Source of the DNA: an uncultured Acetatifactor sp.
Lineage (GTDB): Bacteria > Bacillota > Clostridia > Lachnospirales > Lachnospiraceae
NCBI GenBank assembly: GCA_944384205.1
Contig: CALWSL010000001.1
Location: forward strand, 372,001 to 436,000
Direction of reading: 5' to 3'
Length of the DNA stretch: 64,000 nt
Below, one piece after another: positions 56,247 through 64,000 of this stretch (position 1 is the first letter of the stretch; every line of letters begins with the position of its first letter). Made by a program: the position numbers and the translations under genes. The notes beneath the pieces are model-generated. The model was not told where the DNA came from, made no database searches, and worked only from the letters and a program-made list of their open reading frames with translations.

Positions 56247-57060
56247 TCAACAACACTCCCTGCACCAGATAGCGGTTGTCTGGCTTCGTGGAAATACAGG
56301 TGGACAGCGTTAAAATTTTATCCGCCGCAGTTACCTCCACATCTTCCCTCAAATTACAGTTCATGGAACGCGTATTCAAAATATCATCAAGGTAATCCTG
56401 AAAAATTACCTCATTGGTAAAATCATAATTGTACAATAAATGTTCATCCGTAAATTCATACGCTGCAAAAATCTCATAAACCAAAAGCTTTTCCGGTGTG
56501 TAAATATATACATAAGGATGCTCTTCAAAATATTGACTGTCCTCAAATTTGTGTAAGCCGGCAAACATGGTTCCTTTCTTCATATTGTGACCATAAAGAA
56601 CCGTATTCGGGTCCGTAAAATCTTTTGTATTATAGTTCTCTGAATAAATACAGCCGGGATATCCCTCACTGCCGTCCAGATTATGAGTCAGATAATAATT
56701 ATTGTCCGCAGGGTGCTGCAGCACGGGGTAGTCAATCATGCTGTCAGGAATATAAATCCAGGCATAGATATCTGCATTGGTATTTTCCTGCAAATCCGCA
56801 AAATCGATTTCCTTCTCCGGTATCGGAATCCCAGCCTCTCTCAGTGCTTCCAGCAAGTCAGGCTCCTTCTCTTCCTCTGCAGTATCCGCTTTTTCTTCCT
56901 GTATTTCCTCCGTAACCTCTGTATTTTCCGCCAGTTGTTCCAACTGCTTCTCCGCACTCTCACGGTCAACTATCTGCTTTATAAAAATAATTCCCGAAAC
57001 AAGCGCGCCAATCAGAAAACACACACATAATACGAATGCCGCTTTCTTTTTATTCTCCAT
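56236..57060 (-). CDS. Class B sortase
   Basis: 274 residues from the ATG at 57060, which overlaps the kinase stop; three earlier in-frame ATGs lie in the kinase tail (to 57105). An N-terminal membrane helix (AAFVLCVCFLIGALVSGIIFI) leads a sortase domain: IYIPDSMIDYPVLQ, VLYGHNMKKGTMF (catalytic His), ILTLSTCI (catalytic Cys) and NRYLVQGVL (catalytic Arg). The TLSTC motif and inner helix fit class B. Its likely substrate is the SPKTG surface protein two genes downstream. A sortase inside a CpsBCD capsule cassette is unusual. Confidence 0.93.
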   Translation of the reverse strand: MENKKKAAFVLCVCFLIGALVSGIIFIKQIVDRESAEKQLEQLAENTEVTEEIQEEKADTAEEEKEPDLLEALREAGIPIPEKEIDFADLQENTNADIYAWIYIPDSMIDYPVLQHPADNNYYLTHNLDGSEGYPGCIYSENYNTKDFTDPNTVLYGHNMKKGTMFAGLHKFEDSQYFEEHPYVYIYTPEKLLVYEIFAAYEFTDEHLLYNYDFTNEVIFQDYLDDILNTRSMNCNLREDVEVTAADKILTLSTCISTKPDNRYLVQGVLLNED

Positions 57061-57757
57061 AGTTTCCATAGTACTTTCCGTAATATTTTCCATAGTATTT
57101 TCCATAATACTTGCCGTAATAGCCCTTACCGGACATATCCACCTTATTCAGCACACAGCCCAGAATCCGGCAGCCCGTCACATCCAGTTGTTCCTTGACC
57201 TTGCGCACAAAGTGGTAGCTGATACTTCCGCTGGCAATAACGATGACTGCCCCGTCACAGCATTTGGACACCACTGCACTGTCAATCACGCTCCCCAGCG
57301 GCGGCGTATCTATGATAATCATGTCATACGCTCTGCGGGCATTCTCAATCATTTTCCGAAACCGGTGATTGCCTAAAAGCTCGCTTGGATTGGGCGGCAC
57401 CGGACCGGAAAATACCATATGCAGATTCTTTATGTCGGTAACACACAGCGTTTCCTCAAATTCCACTTTCCCCACCAGATAATTCACCAGTCCCAGTCTG
57501 ACTTTTCCTTTTTTATGACGCTGGCGCATAACAGATTTCCGCAAATCCGCATCCAGCAGCAATACTTTCTTTCCCATCTGTGCATAGGACTTCGCCAGTT
57601 CAAAGGAAATGTTACTTTTTCCTTCATTGGGCGTACAGCTTGTGATACAAATTACTTTGATATCTTCACCCGAAAATTCAATATTGGTCCGAAGTGTTTT
57701 AAATGCCTCTCTGCTTCTGAAATCCAGCTCCGAATTCTTCAATTCTATGTTCTGCAT
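57050..57757 (-). CDS. cpsD: Bacterial tyrosine kinase (CpsD/CapB type)
   Basis: 235 residues. The Walker A motif is CTPNEGKSNISFELAKSYAQ with Walker A' VLLLDADLRK and Walker B MIIIDTPPLGSVID. The C-terminal tail is a Tyr-rich repeat of KYYG units (YYGKYYGKYYGKYYGNYGE), the autophosphorylation cluster. It controls capsule chain assembly together with the Wzz-like protein, whose stop abuts its start. The 12-base DNA repeat of the tail also carries the possible start codons of the sortase gene in another frame. Confidence 0.94.
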   Translation of the reverse strand: MQNIELKNSELDFRSREAFKTLRTNIEFSGEDIKVICITSCTPNEGKSNISFELAKSYAQMGKKVLLLDADLRKSVMRQRHKKGKVRLGLVNYLVGKVEFEETLCVTDIKNLHMVFSGPVPPNPSELLGNHRFRKMIENARRAYDMIIIDTPPLGSVIDSAVVSKCCDGAVIVIASGSISYHFVRKVKEQLDVTGCRILGCVLNKVDMSGKGYYGKYYGKYYGKYYGKYYGNYGE

Positions 57758-58597
57758 TTAGTTTCCTCCCTCTGCAGCCGAAGGCTGTTCTAACTCTTCT
57801 ACTACCAGCTCCGTCTCATCCATCTCCGCATGATTTTCTTCCTGGGGACTGCTTACTCCTGCGAAATCTGCGGCTGTTTCCATTCTCCTTCTGTGTTTAT
57901 GCCGGTCTGATGTCTCTATCACGGGAATCATTGCAAGGGTACTGAGTCCCAGATATTTCTCGATATCATCACTGGTCTTGATAGTGTCATCTACCAGAAA
58001 GCGAATCACCAGAATCATCGCGCAAAGAAACATTCCCAATAACAAGCCTGCTCCCGTCCATTTCGCAACGCCGGGACTGGACGGCGTCTCCGGAAGATTT
58101 GCTTCCTCCGCCACATTAACTGCCTGAATATCCATAACATTTTTGATATGCTCCGACGCCACCTTTCTGATTTCGTCGGCAATAAACTGCGCCATCGCCG
58201 GGTCTTCATCTTCCACAGTAATGGCAATGATACGGGTATCCGTAAGCGTCTCCACCGAAACACGTTCTGCAAAGCTGCCATACTTCTCATCCAATCCGCA
58301 AATCTCAATGACCTGCTCCAGCACATATCTTCCCTTGATAAGCTGCGCATAATCCTTGGTAAGCTGTGTTCCCAACTGCACATCGCTATAGGTTAAGGTA
58401 CTATTGTCCTGCTTATTCAAAATATAAACCTTAGTAGTTGACTGATACCGGGGCGTAATGACAAATTTACTAAGCATAAATCCTGCTATTCCGGTCAGAA
58501 ATCCACATAAAAGAATCAGCCACAGCCAATGTAGTAAAAGACCGAACATCTCCTGCAAATCTATCTCAATCACATCTTCCGTGTTTGTATTCTGCAT
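57758..58597 (-). CDS. cpsC: Wzz/CpsC-like polysaccharide co-polymerase
   Basis: 279 residues from the ATG at 58597 (AGGAG site). Two membrane helices (LLLHWLWLILLCGFLTGIAGFML and GAGLLLGMFLCAMILVIRFL) flank an extracytoplasmic domain with RYQSTTKVYILNK and the PSSPGVAKWTG proline-rich motif near the second helix. The C-terminal Glu-rich tail faces the cytoplasm. It partners the adjacent BY-kinase to set polymer chain length. Confidence 0.92.
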   Translation of the reverse strand: MQNTNTEDVIEIDLQEMFGLLLHWLWLILLCGFLTGIAGFMLSKFVITPRYQSTTKVYILNKQDNSTLTYSDVQLGTQLTKDYAQLIKGRYVLEQVIEICGLDEKYGSFAERVSVETLTDTRIIAITVEDEDPAMAQFIADEIRKVASEHIKNVMDIQAVNVAEEANLPETPSSPGVAKWTGAGLLLGMFLCAMILVIRFLVDDTIKTSDDIEKYLGLSTLAMIPVIETSDRHKHRRRMETAADFAGVSSPQEENHAEMDETELVVEELEQPSAAEGGN

Positions 58598-58599
58598 TT

Positions 58600-59346
58600 T
58601 TACTCTCCTGCTTTCTTCTTTATTTCTAATGAACCATCTAACAAACGGCTCATCGCATTTCCACAAAGGATTGCATCCACATAGGAACTCTCATACTTCT
58701 TATATAAATGTGCTGCACATTTTAGCATCGCCGGTTTCCGCCCTGATGTGTTATGGGCATCTGTACCGATAAAATCTACAAGCTCCGCTTTTAAAAGCTT
58801 ATGTATAAAATTTTTTGTCTTCCATCCTGCATCTCCGGTCACGCTTCCTGCATTTACCTGAATCCCGCAGCCCATTGCTTTTAGCTCTTCCACGCAGATT
58901 TTATCCTTGTACAAACACTCATAACGCTCCACATGTGCCAGTATGGGAATATATCCCATACCCAGAATATCTTCCATGGCATTTCTTATGTAGGTATAGC
59001 CTTCAAAGGGCGAAAACTCTATTAACACAGATTCCGTACCATTCAAAGTTTTGAGCGCACCTGCGTGAAATTTTTCCTCCAGCTCACTGTGGTAGTAGAT
59101 TTCATTTCCCGCATACAATGTAATGGGAATGTCCATTTTTTTTATTTCCCGCCGCACCTTATCCACTGTCCGGTTCATTCGCTCTGCATCCGCCGGAAAG
59201 CGCCCTGCCTTATAATGCGGGGTCGCTATGATATGCGTAATCCCTTCCTGCCATGCTATCTGAAGCATTTTCAGCGTTTCGCCCATCTCCTGCGCACCAT
59301 CATCCATATTTGGCAAAATGTGCGAATGAATATCAACATAACCCAT
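58600..59346 (-). CDS. cpsB: Tyrosine-protein phosphatase (CpsB/CapC type, PHP fold)
   Basis: 248 residues of the PHP superfamily. The metal-binding motifs are YVDIHSHILPNMDDGAQ, IIATPHYKAGRF, PILAHVERYE and IGTDAHN. It dephosphorylates the Tyr-rich tail of the partner kinase encoded just downstream. It is the first gene of the capsule operon, read right to left from the promoter at 59430-59458. Confidence 0.95.
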   Translation of the reverse strand: MGYVDIHSHILPNMDDGAQEMGETLKMLQIAWQEGITHIIATPHYKAGRFPADAERMNRTVDKVRREIKKMDIPITLYAGNEIYYHSELEEKFHAGALKTLNGTESVLIEFSPFEGYTYIRNAMEDILGMGYIPILAHVERYECLYKDKICVEELKAMGCGIQVNAGSVTGDAGWKTKNFIHKLLKAELVDFIGTDAHNTSGRKPAMLKCAAHLYKKYESSYVDAILCGNAMSRLLDGSLEIKKKAGE

Positions 59347-59429
59347 TTCTGAAAATTCCTTTTGTGCAAAACTTTCTTATGTCAAACCATTTCTTGACAT
59401 AATTCCCATTAAATTTACATGTCTAACTT

Positions 59430-59458
59430 ATTACAGTCACTTTAGTGACTATAGTCAA
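59430..59458 (-). promoter_or_regulatory. Candidate capsule promoter with an operator-like palindrome in its spacer
   Basis: On the minus strand TTGACT (59453-59458), a 17-base spacer and TGTAAT (59430-59435) precede cpsB by about 80 bases. The palindrome AGTCACT-TT-AGTGACT occupies 59435-59450, almost exactly the spacer. A protein bound there would block RNA polymerase. A second, weaker promoter, GTGACT (59445-59450)-N17-TATAAA (59468-59473), could serve the divergent plus-strand XRE gene. Confidence 0.6.
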
Positions 59459-59519
59459 GTATATGATTATAAAATAAACTAATAATAAGTATACCTGTTA
59501 AAAAAGGGGGTTCCACATT

Positions 59520-59738
59520 TTGATTGATTATTCTCCCTTTTGGGAAACATTAAAACAATCAGAAGAAACAACTTATACATTGATTACAAAGCACCATATA
59601 TCCAGTGCAACAATAGATAAATTAAGAAAAAATAAACCTATGACTACCACGACGTTAAATGATTTATGCCGAATACTTCATTGTGAATTGCCGGATTTGG
59701 CAAAATATGTTCCATCCGAAAACGACCAGGCATTATAA
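59520..59738 (+). CDS. Small XRE-type helix-turn-helix regulator
   Basis: 72 residues starting with TTG at 59520, preceded 9 bases upstream by GGGGG; the start MIDYSPFWETLKQSEETTYTL is as in the HTH_26 group. The helix-turn-helix reads LITKHHISSATIDKLRKNK, then TTTLNDLCRILHCELPDLAKYV. It lies alone and divergently to the capsule operon, and a palindrome that fits a HTH operator lies between them, so it is a candidate repressor of capsule or of its own gene. Confidence 0.85.
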   Translation: MIDYSPFWETLKQSEETTYTLITKHHISSATIDKLRKNKPMTTTTLNDLCRILHCELPDLAKYVPSENDQAL

Positions 59739-59774
59739 AAGGTCATCTTATCACTCAGGATAAGATGACCTTTT
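59737..59774. terminator. Bidirectional terminator between the XRE gene and metA
   Basis: AAAAGGTCATCTTATC and GATAAGATGACCTTTT are perfect complements around a 6-base loop. The T-tracts at both ends make it usable by the XRE gene (plus) and metA (minus). Confidence 0.9.
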
Positions 59775-59780
59775 ATCATG

Positions 59781-60686
59781 TTATAATTCATACGGCGTCG
59801 CCTGATAAACATAATAATTGAGCCAGTTACTATACAAATTATTGCTGTGCGACCTCCACTGCAGCAGCGGTCTCTCTTCCGGATTATCCTCCGGGAAATA
59901 ATTGTACGGCACCTGAATAGGCAAGCCCTTATTCAAATCTCTGACATATTCGTTTCGCAGTGTATATCTGTCATATTCGGGATGCCCGTTTACAAATATT
60001 TTTTTGCCATCCTCTGCGATTGCCAGAAAAACTCCTGCCACAGGAGATTCCGCAAGAACGGTTAAATCCTTACAAGCGTGAATTTCTGACGCAGGCGTCT
60101 CGGTATGCCTGCTGTGAGGGGCAAGAAAAATATCGTCAAAGCCTCTCACCAGCGGAATCTTGCGATTGGCAACCTTATGTTCATAAATCCCAAACAGCTT
60201 ATGGGAAAGATGCGCTTTATTAATCCCGTAAAAATGATAAAACGCCGCCTGCGCCGCCCAACAAATATACAGCGTGGAGGTTACATGGGTCTGTGCCCAG
60301 TCCATAATCTCACAGGTTTCCTCCCAGTAATCCACTTCCTCAAAAGAAATATCCTCAACGGGCGCTCCCGTAATAATCATTCCGTCAAAGTTACGGTCAC
60401 GGACATCATCCAGGGTAATATAAAATTTGTTCAAATGACTTGCTGAAGTATTTACCGACACATGGCTTTTTACCGTCATAAAAGTCACGTCAATCTGCAG
60501 CGGTGTGTTGGACAACGCACGCAAAAGCTGCAGCTCCGTGTCCTGCTTAATCGGCATATTATTTAAAATCAACACCTGCAAAGGACGAATATCCTGATGC
60601 AGCGCACGGTTCTCGTCCATCACAAATATATTTTCATTTTCCAAAATTTCCTTTGCAGGTAAATCGCTCTGTGTTTTAATCGGCAT
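59781..60686 (-). CDS. metA: Homoserine O-acyltransferase, probable acetyltransferase
   Basis: 301 residues. Catalytic cysteine 142 lies in YICWAAQAAFYH; FDGMIITGAPVE, FEEVDYW and NGHPEYDRYTL are the other family stretches. The residue at 111 is Glu (GAPVE) instead of the Gly found in the succinyl-CoA-using E. coli enzyme; the Glu is associated with acetyl-CoA use in characterised Gram-positive enzymes. So O-acetylhomoserine is the likely product. It is 54 bases downstream of ligA, so probably co-transcribed with it. The usual methionine riboswitch is not seen. Confidence 0.93.
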   Translation of the reverse strand: MPIKTQSDLPAKEILENENIFVMDENRALHQDIRPLQVLILNNMPIKQDTELQLLRALSNTPLQIDVTFMTVKSHVSVNTSASHLNKFYITLDDVRDRNFDGMIITGAPVEDISFEEVDYWEETCEIMDWAQTHVTSTLYICWAAQAAFYHFYGINKAHLSHKLFGIYEHKVANRKIPLVRGFDDIFLAPHSRHTETPASEIHACKDLTVLAESPVAGVFLAIAEDGKKIFVNGHPEYDRYTLRNEYVRDLNKGLPIQVPYNYFPEDNPEERPLLQWRSHSNNLYSNWLNYYVYQATPYEL

Positions 60687-60740
60687 TTTATTATCCTCGT
60701 ACTTTCCTTTTTATCGTTCTATCCTATTTTAAATTCCTTC

Positions 60741-62708
60741 TTATACTTCAATCCCATACTGCGCTAAAAACTCGTCCTCTGTGAGAATCGGCACTCCCAG
60801 CTCCTTCGCCTTTTTATTTTTCGTGGAATTAGAAGTACTGTCATTGTTAATCAGACAGGTCGTTTTGCCGGTAACGCTTCCCGTCACCTTTCCGCCCTTT
60901 AACTCAATCAGCTCCTTCAAATCATTCCGGTTATCAAAATGCAGCAGACTTCCGGTAACTACAAAAGTAAGTCCTGCAAGCGTCTGGCTTTCTGCTGATA
61001 CCTGTGGAACCTCTATCTGTAATTCCTTCATCAGACGGTCAAGCTTCTGCAGATTATCCTCATCCTGCATATAGGCGGCATATGCGGCTGCAATGACCTC
61101 TCCCACGCCGTCCACGGCACTTAAGGTCTCCACATCCGCGTTTCGCATTCGCTCCATATCGTAATCAAAGTATTTACACAGCATCTTTGCATTTGCCACA
61201 CCGATATTGGCAATTCCCAGCGCATAAATGACTCTCGGCAGCGTGGTATTTCTCGCCTGCTCAATGCCGGCAATCAGATTCTGATAGGACTTTTCGCCAA
61301 AGCCCTCCATCTGCGTAATTTCATCCTTGTAGCGGTCAAGGTGGAACAAATCCGCATATTCATGGATAAATCCACGGTCAATAAATTTTTCCAGGGTTGC
61401 CTCGGACAAACCGTCGATATTCATGGCGTCCCTGCTTACAAACAGGGTAAACGACTTAATCCGCTTTGCCGCGCATTTTTCATTGGTACAATATAAAGAC
61501 TGTACCTCGTTCATCTGCTTAATCCGGGTGGGTTGTCCGCAGACAGGACATACCTTCGGAATCTCCAGATTATCGCTTTTCGTCAGATTTTCCGCAATCT
61601 GGGGAATAATCATATTCGCCTTATATACGGTAATGCGGTCTCCTATCCCTAAATGCAATCCCCGTAAAATACTGATGTTGTGCACGGAAGCACGGCTTAC
61701 CGTAGTTCCCTCCAGCTCCACGGGTTCAAAGATTGCCACTGGATTAATCAGTCCGGTACGGCTGGCGCTCCACTCTATCTCCTTCAGCGTAGTTTCCTTC
61801 AATTCATCCGCCCATTTAAAGGCAATGGAATGTCTGGGGAATTTGGCGGTACGCCCCAAAGACTGACCATAAGCAATATCTTCATAGGTCAGCACAAGTC
61901 CGTCTGACGGAATGTCATAGGTTTCAATCCTCTGCGCAAAATCCTCTATCGCCGATAAAATGGTATCCTCCGTTACTGTCTGATGCTCTACCACTTCAAA
62001 GCCCTGCTCCTCCAGAAAGCGGAACTGTTCTTCCCTGGAATTGTGAAAATCCACTCCCTCTGCCTGCACCAGCGTAAACGCATAGAACTTCACATTTCTC
62101 TTTGCTGTAATTTCATTATTTAATTGTCTTACGGAACCGCTGCAAAGATTCCGGGGATTCTTATATTTTGCCTCTGCATCCTCAATCTCTGCATTAATTT
62201 TCTCAAAATCGGAATAACTGATAACAGCTTCTCCCCGCAAAACCAATTCTCCCTGATAGGCTATCGCTACCGGCAGATTCTTAAAAGTCCGGGCGTTGTT
62301 CGTAATTACCTCACCGATTTCGCCGTTGCCTCTTGTGACCGCTTTTGCAAGTTTTCCTTCACTATATGTCAGTACTATAGTCAAACCGTCTAATTTCCAG
62401 CTGAGAATTGCAGGATTTCCCTGCAGCCAGTCCCGCAATTCCTCAGGATTTTTTGTTTTGTCCAAAGACAGCATAGGACTCTCGTGACGCTCCTTTGGAA
62501 GCTCATCCACAGCTTCATACCCGACAGTGACCGTGGGACTGTTGGCAAGCACCACCCCCGTCTCCTGCTCCAACGCTGCAAGCTCATCATATAATTTATC
62601 ATATTCAAAATTGCTCATGAGTTCTTTATCCTGCGCATAATATGCCTTTGATGCTTCGTTCAGGGTATCTACAAGATATTTGATACGTTCTACTTTTGAT
62701 GACTGCAT
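60741..62708 (-). CDS. ligA: NAD+-dependent DNA ligase
   Basis: 655 residues. The adenylation lysine is in SWKLDGLTIV (K105), with HESPMLSLDKTKN and the zinc finger set CPVCGQPTRI...YCTNEKCAAKR downstream. HhH repeats (LSAVDGVGEVIAAAYAAYM) and a C-terminal BRCT domain (LAGLTFVVTGSLLHFDNRND) follow. It seals nicks in DNA replication and repair. Its start overlaps the end of the pseudouridine synthase gene, so the two are translationally linked. Confidence 0.96.
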   Translation of the reverse strand: MQSSKVERIKYLVDTLNEASKAYYAQDKELMSNFEYDKLYDELAALEQETGVVLANSPTVTVGYEAVDELPKERHESPMLSLDKTKNPEELRDWLQGNPAILSWKLDGLTIVLTYSEGKLAKAVTRGNGEIGEVITNNARTFKNLPVAIAYQGELVLRGEAVISYSDFEKINAEIEDAEAKYKNPRNLCSGSVRQLNNEITAKRNVKFYAFTLVQAEGVDFHNSREEQFRFLEEQGFEVVEHQTVTEDTILSAIEDFAQRIETYDIPSDGLVLTYEDIAYGQSLGRTAKFPRHSIAFKWADELKETTLKEIEWSASRTGLINPVAIFEPVELEGTTVSRASVHNISILRGLHLGIGDRITVYKANMIIPQIAENLTKSDNLEIPKVCPVCGQPTRIKQMNEVQSLYCTNEKCAAKRIKSFTLFVSRDAMNIDGLSEATLEKFIDRGFIHEYADLFHLDRYKDEITQMEGFGEKSYQNLIAGIEQARNTTLPRVIYALGIANIGVANAKMLCKYFDYDMERMRNADVETLSAVDGVGEVIAAAYAAYMQDEDNLQKLDRLMKELQIEVPQVSAESQTLAGLTFVVTGSLLHFDNRNDLKELIELKGGKVTGSVTGKTTCLINNDSTSNSTKNKKAKELGVPILTEDEFLAQYGIEV

Positions 62709-63454
62709 ATTGTATTCCTGCCTTTTTCTATATTATCACAATTTGAGATTCCTGCCGCGCCATAAAGCGCTTCCAGTTCTTCGCCTGTCACCTCACGCCA
62801 GGCTCCGTATTTCAAATCTCCCAGCTTGATATTCATAATCCGTACGCGTTTCAGGCTCTTCACCTGATAGCCGAGCGCTTTGCACATTCGCCGTATCTGT
62901 CTGTTGACTCCTTGGGTCAAAATAATCCGAAACGTAAATTTTCCTATCTGGGAAATGCTGCATTTTCTCGTTTTAACATCCAAGTCCTTTAGATAAACTC
63001 CTTCGCTCATTCTTGTTAAAAAATCAGATGTTATTTCTTTATCCACCTTTACAACATACTCTTTTTCATGGCGGTTAGCGCCCCGCATCACCGCATCTAT
63101 CAAATCTCCGTCGTTGGTAAGGAGAATCAGTCCTTCCGAATCCTTATCCAGCCGTCCCGCATAGGTGACGCGTACAGGATAATCAATTACATCCGTTATC
63201 TTTCTCTCCGCATGAACATCCCTCTCCGTACAGGTGACTCCAATCGGCTTATAGTATGCCAAAACCACATTTTTCTTTCGTCCTGCCACTATATTACCGT
63301 TTACCGTAATTTCATCCGCTCCACTCACGGTCTGCCCTATAGTCGCAGGCATGCCGTTAATCCATACTTTTCTCTGTTCAATCAGTTTATCCGCTTCCCT
63401 TCGGGAGCACACGCCGCACTGGGCAAGATATTTATTCAAACGAACCTGTTCCAT
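62690..63454 (-). CDS. RluF/RsuA-type rRNA pseudouridine synthase
   Basis: 254 residues. An N-terminal S4 domain (VRLNKYLAQCGVCSRREADKL) leads the synthase core: the catalytic Asp is in YAGRLDKDSEGLILLTNDGD, followed by LTQGVNRQIRRMCKALGYQV. The pattern is closest to the RluF/RluB group that modifies 23S rRNA. The C-terminal tail (GISNCDNIEKGRNTICSHQK) runs past the ligA start. Confidence 0.9.
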   Translation of the reverse strand: MEQVRLNKYLAQCGVCSRREADKLIEQRKVWINGMPATIGQTVSGADEITVNGNIVAGRKKNVVLAYYKPIGVTCTERDVHAERKITDVIDYPVRVTYAGRLDKDSEGLILLTNDGDLIDAVMRGANRHEKEYVVKVDKEITSDFLTRMSEGVYLKDLDVKTRKCSISQIGKFTFRIILTQGVNRQIRRMCKALGYQVKSLKRVRIMNIKLGDLKYGAWREVTGEELEALYGAAGISNCDNIEKGRNTICSHQK

Positions 63455-63478
63455 ATTTTATCGACTTTCTCCCTGTTT

Positions 63479-64000
63479 TCACACTTCCTCATAAACTGTC
63501 ATTTCTTCGATTTTTCTTACCGCAGGAATGCCCTTTCCCTCCGTCAAGCCCATTTTCGCCATTTGGTCTGCCAGCTCGTTATATTTTACATTGGTATGCG
63601 CTGTCACCTTGGTAAAGGTAATGGCAATGCTTTTGCTCCATCCCCGCATTGCTGCCGCATATTTCTGTGTCAGCTCCGTCTTGCTGCGCCACTCTCCAGT
63701 GACCCACTTTTCAATTCCCTGATAGTCATAGCGGATTTCGATTGCCCGAAAGCCGTTAAATATAGCAAATTTAACGGCATACATAGCCCCCAGCATCTCT
63801 CCCGTCACATTTCTATGCTGCAAGGACTGGGGATTATCGCCGTTTCCATATTCCGTATAAATATGCCCGTCCGGCAGAATAAAGACACAGCCAAAAGCAT
63901 ATTTTTTGATGGAATCATCATAGCTTCCATCCACATAAGCGAGCAGGGTATTCTCAGCAGGGAAATCCATTTCGGCACGGGCAGTCTCTGCCTGCTTTGC
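63479..64000 (-). CDS. RNase H-type protein, 5' end cut by window
   Basis: The frame is open to the right edge, reading AKQAETARAEMDFPAENT, so the start is outside the window. The RNase H fold has its acidic residues in AYVDGSYDDSIKKYAFG, TGEMLGAMYAVKFAI, IRYDYQG and YNELADQMAKMGL. The relatives that start this late are usually viroplasmin-RNase H fusions, in which an N-terminal viroplasmin domain binds RNA:DNA hybrids, so an N-terminal domain may lie outside. It degrades RNA in RNA:DNA hybrids. Confidence 0.85.
   Translation of the reverse strand, partial: AKQAETARAEMDFPAENTLLAYVDGSYDDSIKKYAFGCVFILPDGHIYTEYGNGDNPQSLQHRNVTGEMLGAMYAVKFAIFNGFRAIEIRYDYQGIEKWVTGEWRSKTELTQKYAAAMRGWSKSIAITFTKVTAHTNVKYNELADQMAKMGLTEGKGIPAVRKIEEMTVYEEV

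Overview
The window looks like a chromosomal segment of an anaerobic, moderate-GC Firmicute, most likely a Lachnospiraceae-type gut clostridium. The evidence is the set of gene families: a biotin-dependent Na+-pumping decarboxylase cluster, a 2-hydroxyacyl-CoA dehydratase-type activase, DUF4349 and M16C proteins, a CpsB/C/D capsule cassette and a glycyl-tRNA synthetase of the single-chain type. Strong GGAGG-type ribosome binding sites precede most genes. Nearly all genes are on the minus strand; the clear plus-strand genes are the giant activase (34386-38624), an Rpn-type nuclease (40681-41598) and a small XRE-type regulator (59520-59738). I saw no tRNA, rRNA, CRISPR array or intact mobile element.

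Layout. 1-2319: polyamine genes speA and speE (speE runs off the left edge). 2774-3881: a divergent winged-helix response regulator and a small acidic lipoprotein. 4198-9793: a five-gene biotin-dependent decarboxylase or transcarboxylase operon (carboxyltransferase, OadG-like lipoprotein, biotin carrier, OadB Na+ pump, OadA). 9990-16265: two D,D-carboxypeptidases, scpAB, a metallophosphoesterase, a membrane protein and rpsU. 16426-25523: alaS, an Hsp70/J-like TPR gene pair and glyS. 25555-34141: recO, era, lipoproteins, an M16C protease, a truncated sigma-like protein and a rhomboid-like zinc-ribbon protein. 34386-41598: the activase, small coiled-coil proteins, a zinc phospholipase C-like protein and an Rpn nuclease.

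41605-59346 is a capsule or exopolysaccharide locus read right to left. The order is CpsB phosphatase, Wzz-like co-polymerase, BY-kinase, class B sortase, LCP transferase, a probable sortase substrate and the initiating sugar transferase. An AT-richer variable block follows (two glycosyltransferases, HAD protein, Wzy, acyltransferase, radical SAM protein, Wzx, pyruvyl transferase). The locus ends in a truncated gene abutting a remnant of an IS21-family istB. A candidate promoter with a palindrome in its spacer lies between cpsB and the divergent XRE gene. 59781-64000 holds metA, ligA, a pseudouridine synthase and an RNase H-type gene that runs off the right edge.

The points most worth a second look are: the class B sortase and SPKTG surface protein inside the capsule operon; the palindromic operator between the capsule operon and the XRE gene; the Hsp70 paired with a J-like protein that lacks HPD; the sigma-like protein without region 4; the joint 5S-like plus 12S-like carboxyltransferase operon; and a possible Shine-Dalgarno switch in the Rpn nuclease leader.
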